This document shows, piece by piece, positions 19,440 through 32,200 of a stretch of DNA of 64,000 nt. Every line of letters starts with the position of its first letter. Position 1 is the first letter of the stretch. A program made the position numbers and the translations under genes. The stretch is from Ceriagrion tenellum (Eukaryota; Arthropoda; Insecta; Odonata; Coenagrionidae): positions 93,478,583 to 93,542,582 of the forward strand of contig OY720636.1 in assembly GCA_963169105.1 (NCBI GenBank), written 5' to 3'. Below the pieces are notes generated by a model. The model worked only from the letters and a program-made list of their open reading frames with translations, did no database searches and was not told the origin of the DNA.

Positions 19440-21095
19440 TGAATATAAATTGAATTTTAAAGAATTTGAATTATAGATTATAGATAAAAATTCTGAAGTT
19501 ACCAAAAAATGAATCCGTTACCTTCTTATCCTTGGACTCATTCCTTATCTTCAGTGCACACAGCTTCATCAGTAATAACAGAATAAACGAATATTGACTT
19601 TGGTTACCCATATACTGTACTATTATTATTATAGAGCACAAGAGACTTATGCGAATTAATATCTATTGTATCATGTACGTATAAAACAATATCTGGATTA
19701 TAAAAAACCTAGTATTAATGGATCTTATGACATTACTCGTTGAATTGATCATCTTTAAATAAAGTTTTAAATATAAAATTCAAAGTGACGGCACATTTAA
19801 ATTCAGGTGATTAGAATCGATGAACTTGATGAAATGTAGATGAAGTTGAAACTGGATTAACTCTATCTTCACCTCATCATGAGCAACATTTGTAATGTTA
19901 GCTTGTTTCTCTTAAACAACTGCGGAACTTGTACAAATATTGCCTTGTAATAGAAAGCTCAAATTCTCCCATCTATAGAATAGTGCTTAAAAAGCTATCA
20001 AAAAACCTGAAAATGAACAGTATACAACGGTAACTATGTGGAGTTGATTGAAAATACTGATTTCCTCTACTCCCTCATTTCATGGTTTAACTGCGGTGGA
20101 CGGTGAATTTAAGTCACACAAGCTATAAAATAGTATACGACACTCGTGATTAAGTGGCTTCCATTGCACGGCGTGATATCCCTCTCGCTTTGCTCAGGCA
20201 CTAACTCAACGCCGTGTAATAATGAGGCATTAAGTCACTAGTATCGTAATGTACTATTGTGCATCATCGTTATGATGTTGGTTAAATGGACTATCCTTAC
20301 ATCAACTATCCTATTTTGCAGTGATCATGGAATCGTTTTATTACCTATTTCTATGTCCACCACGATGGTTTCATAAAGCTTTCTTTTCTTTTTAACTTGC
20401 CTCGAACGGTGCTAATGGATAATTGCAGTAGTAACACACTGATTTTACATGCTTCGACGGGTAAGGTCATTTTTTTTATACTTTCTGTCACTTGCTGACT
20501 GAGGTAACATCACTGGAACGAATAGGAGAATCGCCACTATAAACTCCTGCCTAGCACAAAAATGTTTAACTTCGGTGACTGATCGAGAACCGATGGTTCC
20601 ATGATGGTGGGCCTTTGCCCACGAATGGATTCTTATTGTTTCCTTGTGAAGGCTTTTCTGGTGAGATATTTTTGAGGATTCGTTTCTACCATGACGATCG
20701 GTATTGCATATCATTCCTGTCCCTGAAATACGGGCACAAACGGAGGGAAGAAATCCTCGCCTATGCTATTCTATCCACGCTCATCATCGTCAACTCTCCA
20801 TTGATTTTATACATTAAGTTCCCTCAGTAAATCTTTCATTTGCTTTAAGCTGCTGACTCCACGTCTCCGAAAATAGTCTCATCTTATGTCTTATCATCTG
20901 TAACTTTTGATGCTTGCATAACTAGTATACCCGCTTTTTTTGGTTTTTTTTATTCATATCATCGAAAAAATACCAACTTGAATGGAAGTAGAAAAGAAAG
21001 AACAAAAGACTGGATATGTAAAGATCAAAACAGTTGAAAATACAGCGTTGGGCTGAGCGAATACTTGAATTGTGGCACTCCCGCCCGTAAATCCT
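19440..21095. other. Mostly featureless; one small hairpin
   Basis: AT-rich DNA without a gene. A G+C-rich hairpin lies at 20165-20221, with arms ttgcacggcgt and acgccgtgtaa (one mismatch). It may be the relic of a small MITE. The 71- and 89-codon frames near 20445-20830 overlap on opposite strands and lack motifs. Confidence 0.5.
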
Positions 21096-21100
21096 CACAT

Positions 21101-21236
21101 AAATTCACAGAAAAAAGTAAAAGGTCAAACGATTTCGAACTGTCTACTAATTTTTATTTCACCTCTTGCTACACGTGTGACTTGAAGTCATCCTCAGGCA
21201 AGTTCACAGAAAATAGTGGAAGTGGAGTTCACAGAA
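21101..21236 (-). repeat. Ribozyme-like core bounded by direct repeats
   Basis: The 18-base near-identical words at 21101-21117 and 21200-21217 (aa.ttcacagaaaa.agt) bound about 82 bases; a third ttcacagaaaa follows at 21228. On the minus strand the insert starts GCCTGAGGA, then a perfect 5-bp stem tgact/agtca (21178-21190), then cacgtgtagcaag. This parallels the hammerhead-like copy at 7442-7480 (CTGATGA, stem II, GAAATACGTGTAGCAAAG) with the core mutated (CTGAGGA; GAAA lost). The direct repeats could be a target-site duplication or local slippage repeats. Confidence 0.4.
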
Positions 21237-21239
21237 AAA

Positions 21240-23305
21240 AAGTTCACGTTGGTAGGTTAAATGTCAAAAGCACTCGTCATGATTGAGGAAAAATAGACAG
21301 ACTTCTAATTCCTTTTGGAATTGGCTGCATCTGTAACAAGTCCAATAGAATTCTAAACTCCAGTAGAATAGTACAATGGACACAAGAAGCTGGTGATGCT
21401 GTACTCAGCATCATGAAAATATTGGTAATAAGCTTATGAAAAGATACTTATAGGTTACACGAAACTAGAGAAAATAGGCTTGAGACGGTGAATACTATTT
21501 TTTAAATTGGTAAGTAGCAAAAACAAAAAATACCACGAGTGATAAAACATTCAGACAGATGAAATAATATAGCAGAAAATTGAGGTATTTTTAAGCATAA
21601 GGACTAATAATTCATTAAAAAGCTTTAAACGCTAAATGAGTAATCATACGCAATTAATATTCTGTTATACGTGTTTCCTACAGGATTAATTGAGTAAATT
21701 TGGTTTCACGCTGGGTAATTTTGAAAAAAGATCACTGAGAATTATGCGTATTTACAAAAAAATAACATTTTAATATCGTTAAGATACTACCTAAGATTAT
21801 TATTAAGGTACTACCTATTAAGATAATTCCTATAAATACCTTTCTACTCAGTAATGATGTAATCTAAAAAATCAACGGCAAAAATCTCATTTATTGAGCA
21901 TATAGTGAACTACAAATATTTTAATAGCATTTTATAACAAAGTAAAAGAAATATTGATAGCATAAGATGATGCAAGTTACTAAAATCTTATCTCGCCAGT
22001 ATTCTATGTCATTTTTCCTCAGTCAAAAAGTATAATTAGCATATAGCGTACAGAAAGCACAATTAACTTTAAAAGGGTTGTGTTTGTTACCTTCTGAGTT
22101 CAGAACTCGAGGGTAGTAGTATTAATAATCCTTCCCCAATATTGGACAAGTAAGCTTAGGTAAGAAAGGTTACTACTAGGGATAAAATTTCGTAACCAAA
22201 GTATCGATAATATACTCAAAATGAGTACCAAAAGCACGCTATCGATGCCACGAATGTAATGAATGGATAATCTTAAAATTAGTAACTATCGAAATAACAA
22301 AAACGTAACAAGTAATAATCCAATTAAATCTGCCTTAATGCCTGGAAAATAGTATACAGAGGACATTTTTCAATATAATATAATCATGACGTTAATTAGT
22401 TGACTCATTGATTTTGGCAATGCTTTCCGTGCTGATTAGATATAATTTCCTGCCTGCTGATTAAATACTTGGCATAGCTCTACTGTACGGAAAATACGAT
22501 ACCAAGGTAGGTAAAGAAGGGACGCTATGTATGTCTGAGAATAAATTTACCAATCAGCAAATTAAATTTCAATGAAGAAATATTTCAGAGAGGTAAATGG
22601 AATGAACGATCGCCCGGCAAAAGAAAATGGCGGAAAAAAACGTGGATTTAAACGAAAAATGCGCGAAAAACTTAAAAAATGCTTTGCGCTGAAATCATAG
22701 TGACCATATATTGTGCACTATCACAATGAACAACCACGATAGAAACCATTTCACTATCGTATAGTAATTTTCCGATCATATTTATTTTCTATACCAAGTT
22801 TTTCCTTATATTTAAATGTTATTGAAATACAACCATTCCTTGGACAATGTTATAAATTGACGAGGGAGAGGATCACCATATTTTTTTTCCATTTCATAGC
22901 TCTTCATCTTCTACGTGTACACTGTCAAAGAAGAATGCTCCAGGTATAGTGCTGGAGAAAAAAGAAGGTACTTTTGATGGAAGATAATGAATGTCGTTTC
23001 AGCGAACAAATCCCATAAATGTCCTCTTCGCCAGCTATAACTCCAATATCTATGAAAAATTTGGTCAGCATGATCACTTATACCCTACACATATCAATTT
23101 TTCTTCCATACACGTCGTAGAATTTGAGCTATTACTACTCTTGGACGCAGGAATAGTGTTCACAAAAGATTTAAACAATATAAGCTAACCTCTCGTATGA
23201 AGTGAACAGTCAAAACAAAGGACGTTGCATGGATGCCTATGAACAATCATTAAGAGGAAAGAAAAGAAGGAAAAACTATTAAGTTAAATTGATGTTTAAT
23301 ACTAC
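21240..23305. other. Unannotated AT-rich stretch
   Basis: About 2 kb, strongly AT-rich, with no gene, repeat or motif recognised. A 65-codon frame at 22991-23188 looks like chance. Confidence 0.55.
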
Positions 23306-23309
23306 TCCC

Positions 23310-23580
23310 CCATCCTAAACCCTTCTTACCTTTTTGACCAGAACTCAAACCGTGAATCCTTCACCCTCCCTCCTAACTATCTCTCACACAACTCACCCCC
23401 GCTACCGAACATTCCTTCCCCCACCCACTGGAAGAGAGGCGTTGGGATGACCTAATAAATCCACTGCGGTGCACCCATTTCCTCCTATTTTTCTCTCCCC
23501 CACTTCGCCTCAATACCGATAATCCCAACCCCCAAACCTTCTCTTCCTTACCTCCCCCCCTCCTTCCCTCTAAGAATCAT
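23310..23580. repeat. Pyrimidine-rich low-complexity tract
   Basis: The plus strand is rich in C and T, with repeated ccctcc, cccccac and cttcct words. It directly precedes the ribozyme-family repeat at 23590, so it may be part of that element rather than independent low-complexity DNA. No coding sign. Confidence 0.5.
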
Positions 23581-23589
23581 GTATAAATG

Positions 23590-23690
23590 GCCCATGGCAT
23601 AAATAAAGTGCCGAAACACGCGTTGTAAAGTTTTATGTATTAAAATAGTGGTCATTACAACATCTAGTGCTCTTCATTTTATCGTCTCGT
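23590..23690 (+). repeat. Copy of the ribozyme-family repeat, core eroded
   Basis: Aligns with 7449-7546: gcataaataaagtgccgaaa, then cacgcgttgtaaagtttt, atgtattaaaatagtgg, and caacatctagtgctcttcat. Stem II (GGC ... GCC, 23596-23612) and GAAAC (23613-23617) are kept. The CTGATGA box has become cccatgg, so this copy should not cleave. It shows that the 3' flank (about 70 bases ending cttcatttt) is a constant part of the repeat. Confidence 0.6.
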
Positions 23691-24695
23691 ATAGTGTTTT
23701 CAGGATTTTATCCGCTGAATTTTATTCTGCATCACATTAGCAGATTCTATGGAATGGGAGTGAAAAGGGAATAATTCATTAGAGTTAATAGGAAGACCAT
23801 TACGATTTTAGAGACCTAATCATATGATTTTCTTCAACTCTAGGTAAAAATATCTAGTAAATAAATGCTCTCCAAGCGTCTCTAAGTTAAGTGTATGTTA
23901 AAACAACGCAAAGGGTGTTCCAAGGCGTATCTGTTACCAGTTAAGTGAACTTTATAGCTCCCTGGAGCACCAGAGCAGCCGATAAATGCGCAGTAAGCTC
24001 CCTAAAATGCTCTCAAAGCGTTCCTCGGGGCGCTCACGTGAGCACTGAAGAGTAACATGCAATGAAGAGCGCGCTCTCGCTATCGGTGCTAATATGTGCA
24101 CTGCGGTGTTTGCACATCTTAAGTACCTCTTGAAGCAAGAATATTCAAGCTGAGCGCATGCTTCTTTAACCCTTCGCTTTACGCTAAATTTCCGCCTACG
24201 CTCCAGTCACGTATATGTTCACGAGAATATATTCACGATCAAAATACTGGGAGATTAACGCATGGAAAAGTTTAAGATACTAATCTACCGAGTTATACTA
24301 GAGATCGTAATAGCGACGGAATAAAAGTGCCGTTCGGTAAGTCGACTACTGCAAATATTTGCATTACTACGCAGATAATTGACATGCCTATCAGTACTAA
24401 TCCCTGCATGCCTCCTCTATTTCTAAAAACCAAATATCTCAATCCAAAATTCAAGAACAGACCATTTCTCAAAGTTCGCCTTCACTTCCCTAATTGTTCT
24501 ACGGCCATGCTCCGTTTCGACTATGTGATGCTTAGCTAAATACAAAATTTCGGATGAGTAAGCACTGCAGCTGTCTAATTATTAAAGGGTAATCATGACT
24601 GCCTCTAAAAGGAACAATTTCAGCTGTGCATTGATTCCGTAAACCTGTTTATTGATTTTATTGAAGAGGGAAGCTTTCACCTGGGGCAAGGGCGT
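23691..24695. other. No recognisable feature
   Basis: A G+C-richer patch at 23950-24130 holds no motif. A 70-codon frame at 24327-24539 is not recognisable. Confidence 0.5.
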
Positions 24696-24698
24696 CAT

Positions 24699-24838
24699 AA
24701 TGATCAAGATAAAGTTTATGACTTCCACAATTTATTTAAAAGCTACCGAAATACAGCCCCCGAAGATGACTTGACAGACGTAATCAGTTGGTAACTTTTA
24801 AATAAATTGGGGAAGTAACAAACTTTATCTTGATTATT
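24699..24838. repeat. Foldback element with 49-bp arms
   Basis: Arms 24699-24747 and 24790-24838 are reverse complements with five mismatches. The 42-base loop reads cgaaatacagcccccgaaga, tgacttgacagacgtaatc. The wording cgaagatgacttgac is reminiscent of the minus-strand core at 21.2 kb (ctgaggatgacttcaag), which may place it at the far edge of the ribozyme-like family. No intact core is present. It could equally be an unrelated MITE. Confidence 0.6.
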
Positions 24839-24839
24839 A

Positions 24840-27560
24840 CTGTTTGCTTATGTTAAAAATGGCTACAAAACCCAGTCTCAGAACAATACAGTCGGATTAT
24901 TTCATCTCCTGAAAAAGTTAACTTCGTTATTTCGGCTAAATTCCTATTTTCTCGTCATATAATGTATTTTTTTTCAAAATTATGGTTTTTTTTCGTAGAA
25001 ATATGAACTAATAAATCCATTTGAAGCCATATCCTAAGTTAGTTAAGGTCAGAAATGCTGGAGATGAAGAAATTTTTTTAATGCTATTAACCTATCGGTG
25101 TCTGATTATATACTTATCCACAAGTATATTCTGCGATTTCCTATGAGTGAATCAAAATTGCTGTTTTATTTTTCCAATCCATTTCAAGTTTCTGTACCCT
25201 ATGGTCATATGAGTATTCCTTCACCTGCACTAATCCAAAGCCAAAATGAGTCCGTTATCCTTCCCACATTTTTGTTCCCTAACTCTTCATAAAAATGTTT
25301 AATGCAACTATGTTACCAGAGAGTTTTTCCAGTTATCATTCTATTTAAACCAGAGGGAGACAGCTGACACAACTGGGACCATACGGAAAAACGAAGAAAC
25401 TGATACAACGTGCGTTTCTGTCAACAAGTTTCTCTAAATTATCTCGTCATCTATTACAAAAAGATATTCATGCAGATGGTTGTATCAGGTAACCATGACA
25501 AATTAAAATAAAAAGAATCTGTGAATATATTTAATTTTTACTTTTGAGAAATATTTGCCCATCACACCTTTTTTAAGTTTTCATTCTTCAAAACCATAAA
25601 AAACGAATAGTTTAAATGCAAATATCTCTCACAAATTGTGCCCAGAAATAAATAATGTGTTGCGTTACATGTTTTCTAGTACTCCTGATTCTCTTTTCTA
25701 GTACTTCTGTGGAGAGATTTTGCATTATTAGGTTTCTGTGTATGTGTGCGTGAAAAAATGTGGAAAATATGAATGGCAAAAGATAAGGGAAAGGAGATAG
25801 GGAGGATGAGACGGCAGAAACGAGAAAATTGGGAGGGTCGTTGTATTCCCCGCATACCCCACATGTGTACTAGTGTGCCAGGAGCCTAATGCAGTTGTAT
25901 TTTCCAGTAAATGAGTAAAAAGCAATATTTAGCCACAGTGGGTTAGTTGGCCGGCCTGGGCAAAATTCAAAATCAGGAATAAAGATTCCATATAGAAATA
26001 AATGTTTGCATTCCATGAGAAATGAATTTTAGTACATTTCACAATTTATAGTGAAAATTGTCAATTTTCTTTAATTTAATTTACAAATGTTTAAGTTGGC
26101 CATTAGAATGTTTCAAAGCAGGGAATAAGTTGTCGCGGAATGGTTTCAGTATGAAAATGCATAATGCCCTTTTATACTACATGGGTTTACTAAAATCTTA
26201 GCGATATCAAGATACACAACGATGGATGGGTGTGAAGTGAATCTGCATACAATGATGGATCCATGACGGACCTTTTTCCTAGACACCTCTTATTTCTTCT
26301 GAACCTTCTAATTTTTTTAGGGCGCCTTACCAAAAGAGGTTCACCATAAGAATCAAAGTTTATTTCCAATTTTTAATGACGCTTCATGTGGGATTAACCG
26401 CAACCAACATTGTTTTTAAACTTAACATCACCGGGGTTCCACTGTTTTCAAAAGATATTCCACCAACCAGTGACTCCAAGACGAATTTTTTTTACGAAAG
26501 TTAAAGATGGCTAGAAGGCATTAAAACATTCCTACCTATACTATATTTTACCAGTAATGTATTGAAAATAAAATTTTTGGGATAGATATTAAGTAATTCT
26601 TCCACCCACGGTGTTTTTCCATGTCCAGTTTTATTAAATTGGGCAAATTTTTGGGGGTGAACCAGTCGAGATGATCCATTACCCATAAACAAAGTGTAAA
26701 ACATAATCACCTGAAAGAATGGACTGCTCTATGATATGCCGTGAGCAAAGTCAGATTATAGCTGTGGACTGGTACGGATGCCTAAAATTCCTTGACAAAA
26801 TAGGCCCTAATTACCAATCACTACCTCAATGGCATCGGTACCCTAGTAATATTTTCGAAAAATGCATAACCGTAACTTAATTTGATAAAACATTGGATCA
26901 CTACAGCTTTGTGCAACACCTGTGCTCATCAAAAGCTGAATGAGTCACTCAGTTATATGTTTGTCAAATAGCCTGAATGAAAAATTTCATCACTCCAGTT
27001 CAAGTGGTCTTTTATAAAAATGCTTTACACATCACTCCCCCTGGATATTTAAATATAGTTTTAAGGAGCCTGATACAATCACCTGGATATCATTTTTAAT
27101 ACATTCAACCAAATAAAATCATTCGGATTAACTGGCTAATAAATGTAATATCCATCACGCATCAAGTCGTAATTTACCCACTTCCACTTTTATCGTAGAT
27201 TTATGTAGAATTTTATTTGCTTCAGTGAGAACTCCAATTACTTTTTGTAATTCATCCTGCTTAAAGAACTGGTGACCTGAATATTAGTCATCAATATCAG
27301 AAACAAAATTGGAAATTTTAATGATTAGTTTTGAGCTTGGGTGACACCTCGGAAATCGGAAATCGGTTATCGGAAAGAGAAGGAGGAAATTAATACATGG
27401 CGTGTCAATTATCAGACACTTTTCAATCCAAAATAATATTTTATGTGAAGACCTCAATTAAAGCAATACACCAAAAGAAATTTTATACAGTGGCTCCCAG
27501 TTGAATCGCATAAAAATTTAAAGGTTGTAAATTTTTATTATGGGGAACACACATGAATAT
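24840..27560. other. Unannotated AT-rich stretch
   Basis: About 2.7 kb without a recognised gene or repeat. Short overlapping frames around 25676-25925 (minus) are pyrimidine-tract artefacts. Small local repeats (aaatcgg, 27352-27375) are the only pattern seen. Confidence 0.5.
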
Positions 27561-27639
27561 CATATGTGTACAAGCGTTCATGAAACGTGGATTTATCAAG
27601 TGTATAAAAGGAAGGGACTCGGATTAAAAGTAAAAGACG

Positions 27640-28125
27640 GCTACTTCCAACTGGTTTGGCCTCACCTCGATTTTTCGCGAGCATTTGGGACCATAGACAG
27701 AAAATTTTACCAAAAGAATAAATGAAATACAATAGAATGCTGCGTCCTCCGTTAAAACTGCTACTAGCAAACATATAGTGTTTCTAAGCATTTAGAGGGA
27801 TTTGATCGGAAGCCTCTAGAGACTCGAAGGCTACGCGCCAAACTTTGTTTGCTCGAAAAATTCAAAACAGGTGTGTTTCACAGCGACACAGAGAATATCA
27901 TTTTGACGAGGTTTGACAGAAGCGATAAAATAAGGGAGACATATTACCGAGCAGATTTTCACCGAAATTTATTCTTTCCATGAACATCAAGAGGCCATAA
28001 TATAAAATGAGCTCCACTTAAAACACTCAACACTCTCATAATAAACTTCACCATTTAATCTCCTAAAATCGTCCTTACATCCCCTGCCCCACGCTCATGT
28101 GGTGGCTTGCAGGGTATAATGTATG
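27640..28125 (+). mobile_element. LINE family L-A: RT fragments and 3' end
   Basis: A forward frame reads HLDFSRAFGTIDRKF (27660-27705), the RT palm block usually LDFSKAFDTVDH.., with the catalytic-site D changed to G. After an apparent deletion, 27780 onward reads SVSKHLEGF, KPLETRRLRAKLCLLEKFK, the RT C-terminal block also seen at 15.7-16.2 and 54.2 kb. The 3' UTR follows (gagctccacttaaaacactc ...), ending catgtggtggcttgcagggt then ataatgtatg. The first fragment is a weaker call than the second. The copy is internally deleted and dead. Confidence 0.65.
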
Positions 28126-28129
28126 TGAA

Positions 28130-29120
28130 TAGAGACCAAGTTAAACAAAACTTTTGAGTTGGTCTCAAAATAAATCTATTTATGTGTATTGGGAGCTCAC
28201 TCATGCCCTTTTTAAATGAGATAGTTTCAGTAAAAATTACAAATGCATAAAAATCACAATAATTTTTACATCAATTGATGAATTTTAAACAGAAAAATAA
28301 AACCATATGAACCAAAATTGCTTATTAACTCACTATCAATAATATGTCTAGTTTATGCACTCAACATATTCCATTTTATCCATTAAATAAGGAAATCTGG
28401 AACGTTTTTTAGATTTGTAAAAAACCACGTAAAGTGATAACTCTAGGGAAGGTCAATTCGGAAATAATCAAGAATTCCCAATAATACACTGAAAGTAAGA
28501 TTAATATAATAAAGAATATATATCAAAATGGAAAGCATTCGTCTGGGAAGAAGCCACCTTGAATGAACTTTGGCCAGAGGGAAAGAATCCGATATGATAA
28601 TTTAGCCAATAGGGTGGAAAAGGAGATTGGGAAAATATTCAAATGTAACAGAGGTCAGAAAAAAGTTTGGAAAGTTGCATATCCTTGTATAATTTGGGGA
28701 ATGAAAATTTAAAAAAGGGAATAGGAAAGGTTTTAGAGGTGGTTCAATGGGAAAATACATGAAAAATTAATTCAATGAGGACGTGGAAGACATTTACGTG
28801 GAATAAAATGTGGGAGGGAATACGATCAAAGAATGTTGGATGGATAGTTTTATGTGCGTCATTTAACAATTTAACCTATTTACCGATAGCAAGATGTTAT
28901 ACTCAATTTCTGCATTAGAGTAATTTGAAAGTGAAAGCGTAGTTGTCAGTGGTCTATTTTAAATCCATGATGGTGACCTTTGTAAAAATCTTATGATGGC
29001 CAAAAGACGTTTACTTTTCGTTTATTTCTAAGCCAAATGGGAACAATACAATTGTTCTTTTAACTTGATTGGTCTCTAATTCATTAATACAACGGGGTAA
29101 CATTTCATTTTTGTTGAAGT
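28130..29120. other. No recognisable feature
   Basis: AT-rich, purine-rich in 28540-28820; no gene or repeat recognised. Confidence 0.5.
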
Positions 29121-29129
29121 ACTCATCAT

Positions 29130-29265
29130 CCTTGGTCCTATCCTAAGATTAGTTGCTGCAGCTCTTCCCTATCCAGTCCTAATTCCCGTACTTCCTGGTA
29201 TCTCTTTCAATGTACTTTCCTCTTTGTTCAGTCAATTCCTGAGCCACTCTCATTTACCTAGAGTT
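29130..29265 (-). mobile_element. LINE family L-B 3' end, antisense
   Basis: On the minus strand it reads gagataccaggaagtacggg, aattaggactggatagg, gctgcagcaactaatcttag, ggatag. These words match the protein end and 3' end of copies at 44.2, 59.3 and 35.1 kb (ggatacca.gag..agagagctagcatta..., gcagtcaa.caatcttaggattgaac). Only the last ~130 bases are recognisable. Confidence 0.5.
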
Positions 29266-29269
29266 GAAC

Positions 29270-32200
29270 AAAATCACATGGTTAGGTCTCTAAAATCGTA
29301 ATTTCCTTTTGAATCTACTGGATTAATCCCTTTCACTCCCATCCCATAGAAACCACTTATGTGGTACAGAATAAAATTCAACGAATAAGATCCTGGAAAA
29401 AATTATAGGAGAAAGTTTGCTTATGTAGTTTAAATCTTTTCTGAACATTATTCCTGCGTCCAGCTTATACTGGGTCTTTTTATGGTGACTTTTTCTAGTA
29501 CGTTCAAAACTCCTTCATAACGAAAGATTTTTGCGATCCTAAAAAAAATTACTGCGGTGGCACTATGATTCAATTTCAACAAGAGTTGAGAAAACATTCA
29601 TACTACGCACTATTAATTTAGTGACGAGATCTAGGTGATAGATATTCCTCATTTTTTTAAATTATGACTCTATGGAGAGCATATATGCAGCATTTTTCAT
29701 GACAAAGGGCTAGTATTTTCGTCAAAAAACTCGGTTATAGTTCGGTGAGGGGCAGATATTTTGATATCGTTGGAAGATTAAAATATTTTTCTTTAAAGTC
29801 AAACTAAATTTATTGATTTCTAGGAGAAATAGTTTTCGCTCAAGCTATCTTAAGCTTTATTTAAGGAGAGGAAGATATAAATTAAGGCAGGAATGCTTGA
29901 GGAAACACATGCTGCACCAGCGTATTACTTTCATTAAAGTTGCTAACATGGCAAACCTAGGTAATGTAATAGAAAATTGTATGCTCTCAATTATTAGTAG
30001 CCTTCTACCCAAAAGCATAAGAATTCCGTCAACAGCTATTCATTATACATCAATTTATTAAAGACCTTGCCTTATCACACTAAAATTCATTGCATAATAC
30101 AGCAAAAATACAATAAATAAACGTGAAATAGATATTAGGACACTCGCACGCCTACTATATGGGAGATGTCCCGATATTTTCATGCTTCATACAAATACGG
30201 GATAATTTTCTACGACAATCCTTACAAATCCTTCGTAAGTCAGTGGGGTCATAATACTGCTTTCAAGAAAAATTTTAACTCACTTTTTTATTTCAAGACA
30301 CTTTCATTCTTGATTTGCAGAGACTTAATTTCACAATAACTGCTAAAAACTCTCATTCTTCCAACAAACTTTTACTTCTTTTTATTTCTGATTTACCAAA
30401 CTTCGAGTGCCAATCTCTTGGTTGTTTCCGTTGAAATTTCATTTCTGTTACCTCTCGCCACATACCGTACGTTGAAGTGCTATAACTTATTTATTTTTTG
30501 TCTGAAGCATTTGTATTGAAGAAGGTTTGGTTTGAACCTTGTGCGAGTGGTTCAAAAGCCATATTTTTTTCACTCTCTTCTCCCTTTAGTTATTAAAAGT
30601 ACTTGTCGCTGCAATTCTCCTATATGCATCATTTCTAGCAATATACTATCATTTAGTGGTGGAGGAGGTGAATTTCTTTTATGTCTTCAAGCAAAGATTT
30701 TTTTAAGCTCAACTTCATTCGGACATTAAGATCACAGATTTTCTTTTAGTACTTCGGTTTCTTACTTTATTAGGAGGCATTTCTAGGATAAAAAAGGGAT
30801 GCCTTCAGCCAGGGCATAAATCGTAATTTATGGTTTGCACGCTGATTGTGGAGGGGAAGTTGCAATTCAGCGCTGTTCAGACGTCAGCAGCGAAACCACC
30901 ATTTTCCTATTAGCCATTTCCATTACGGGAAAGAAGTCATCTCAAGCGCCGAACAGACCAGGTGGGTTACACACCGCTGAAGTCGCAGTTTCGAATATCG
31001 TCTCGGTAAAGGATTCTAAGCTCGCCTTAGGATCAAATGCTAGACGTAATGACAAAAGTTTCGAAGTAAGCCATGAATGTACATCACTTACCACCAAAAC
31101 ACACAGAAAAGAACTGGGTGAATTTTTTTCTGAAAACTTTAAGCCCCATAGCTAAAACTCCGGCTACACAACTGAAACTATGGCGAAATGCATGAAATTA
31201 TCCCACTAATAAAATTCTAGCTGTTCACTTCCTTCTCATCGTTGTAAATGTTTTTCTCGCTCAATGCCGCTCTTCAAACTCCTTCCACACCAACCTACCC
31301 TGCCTTTCCTGCGTCCCCTGCTAACAGCAAGGGTAAGGATTTTTAAACTGCAATTGGAGCGCTATAATGCCTCAGCTGAGAGAACGAGAGAGGGAAAGAT
31401 ACACAAATATCGATGGAATTCCACGATGACCTCCAATGTCGGAACGGCTAGACAAGGCTCATCTCACTGGAGCTTCCTAGAATCATTTAAAAATATGGCA
31501 TTTGAGGCATCAAAAATTACTAAATGTTAATGTTCGTCTTTCGTTCGTAATAATTCTAAAAATAAAATTGTTTTTAATTATCTGGCATTCGGTCAAAATT
31601 CTGAGAAAAAAAATATAGGTAAAAAAACAGATATGCTACAGTTAAAACGCCGAATAAAAATACCCATGATACAATTACTATTGTCCCATTTTCTAGAAGA
31701 AAAAAATTTCAATCCTGAAGGAAATTTATTTTCCTAAAAAATGAAAGATGGCAGAAATAATTAGAAGTATTCATAAAAGAATCTAGTTTCCTGTAAAAGA
31801 GCTAAACTCCTGGATTCTCGGCTCGGTGAAAAAGCAATTAATTGGCTTTGACTTCCAAGAAGAGTTTCGGAAAGTTCTTTAGAAATTTAAATGTGAGGAA
31901 GGTGGATGTAATTAAAGGTGCTGAGATGGAGGATATAAGCTGGAAGCGTCATATAAGACAAATAAAGAGGCGTCAATTCCATTGGGTGGGCAGATAAATT
32001 GAATTGACATACCTCCGGGTACGTGGCGTGTAAGGATTTTAGGAAAATATATTATTATGAGTTGATGTATAAAGAGTCTCTCAAAGACAAAGAACGAGTA
32101 TTCCTGGCCAAATATGTAAAGTGGTGGTAGGAATTTAGGATCGTCCGAAATACGCTTTAATAATTGTTACACCAGAGCTTTATTTTGGCGCAACTTCAGA

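Noticed and set aside
31910..32040. LINE protein end (RRQFHWVGR)
   Set aside because: One short resemblance only, without the RGRP or 3' end words; too weak to annotate.
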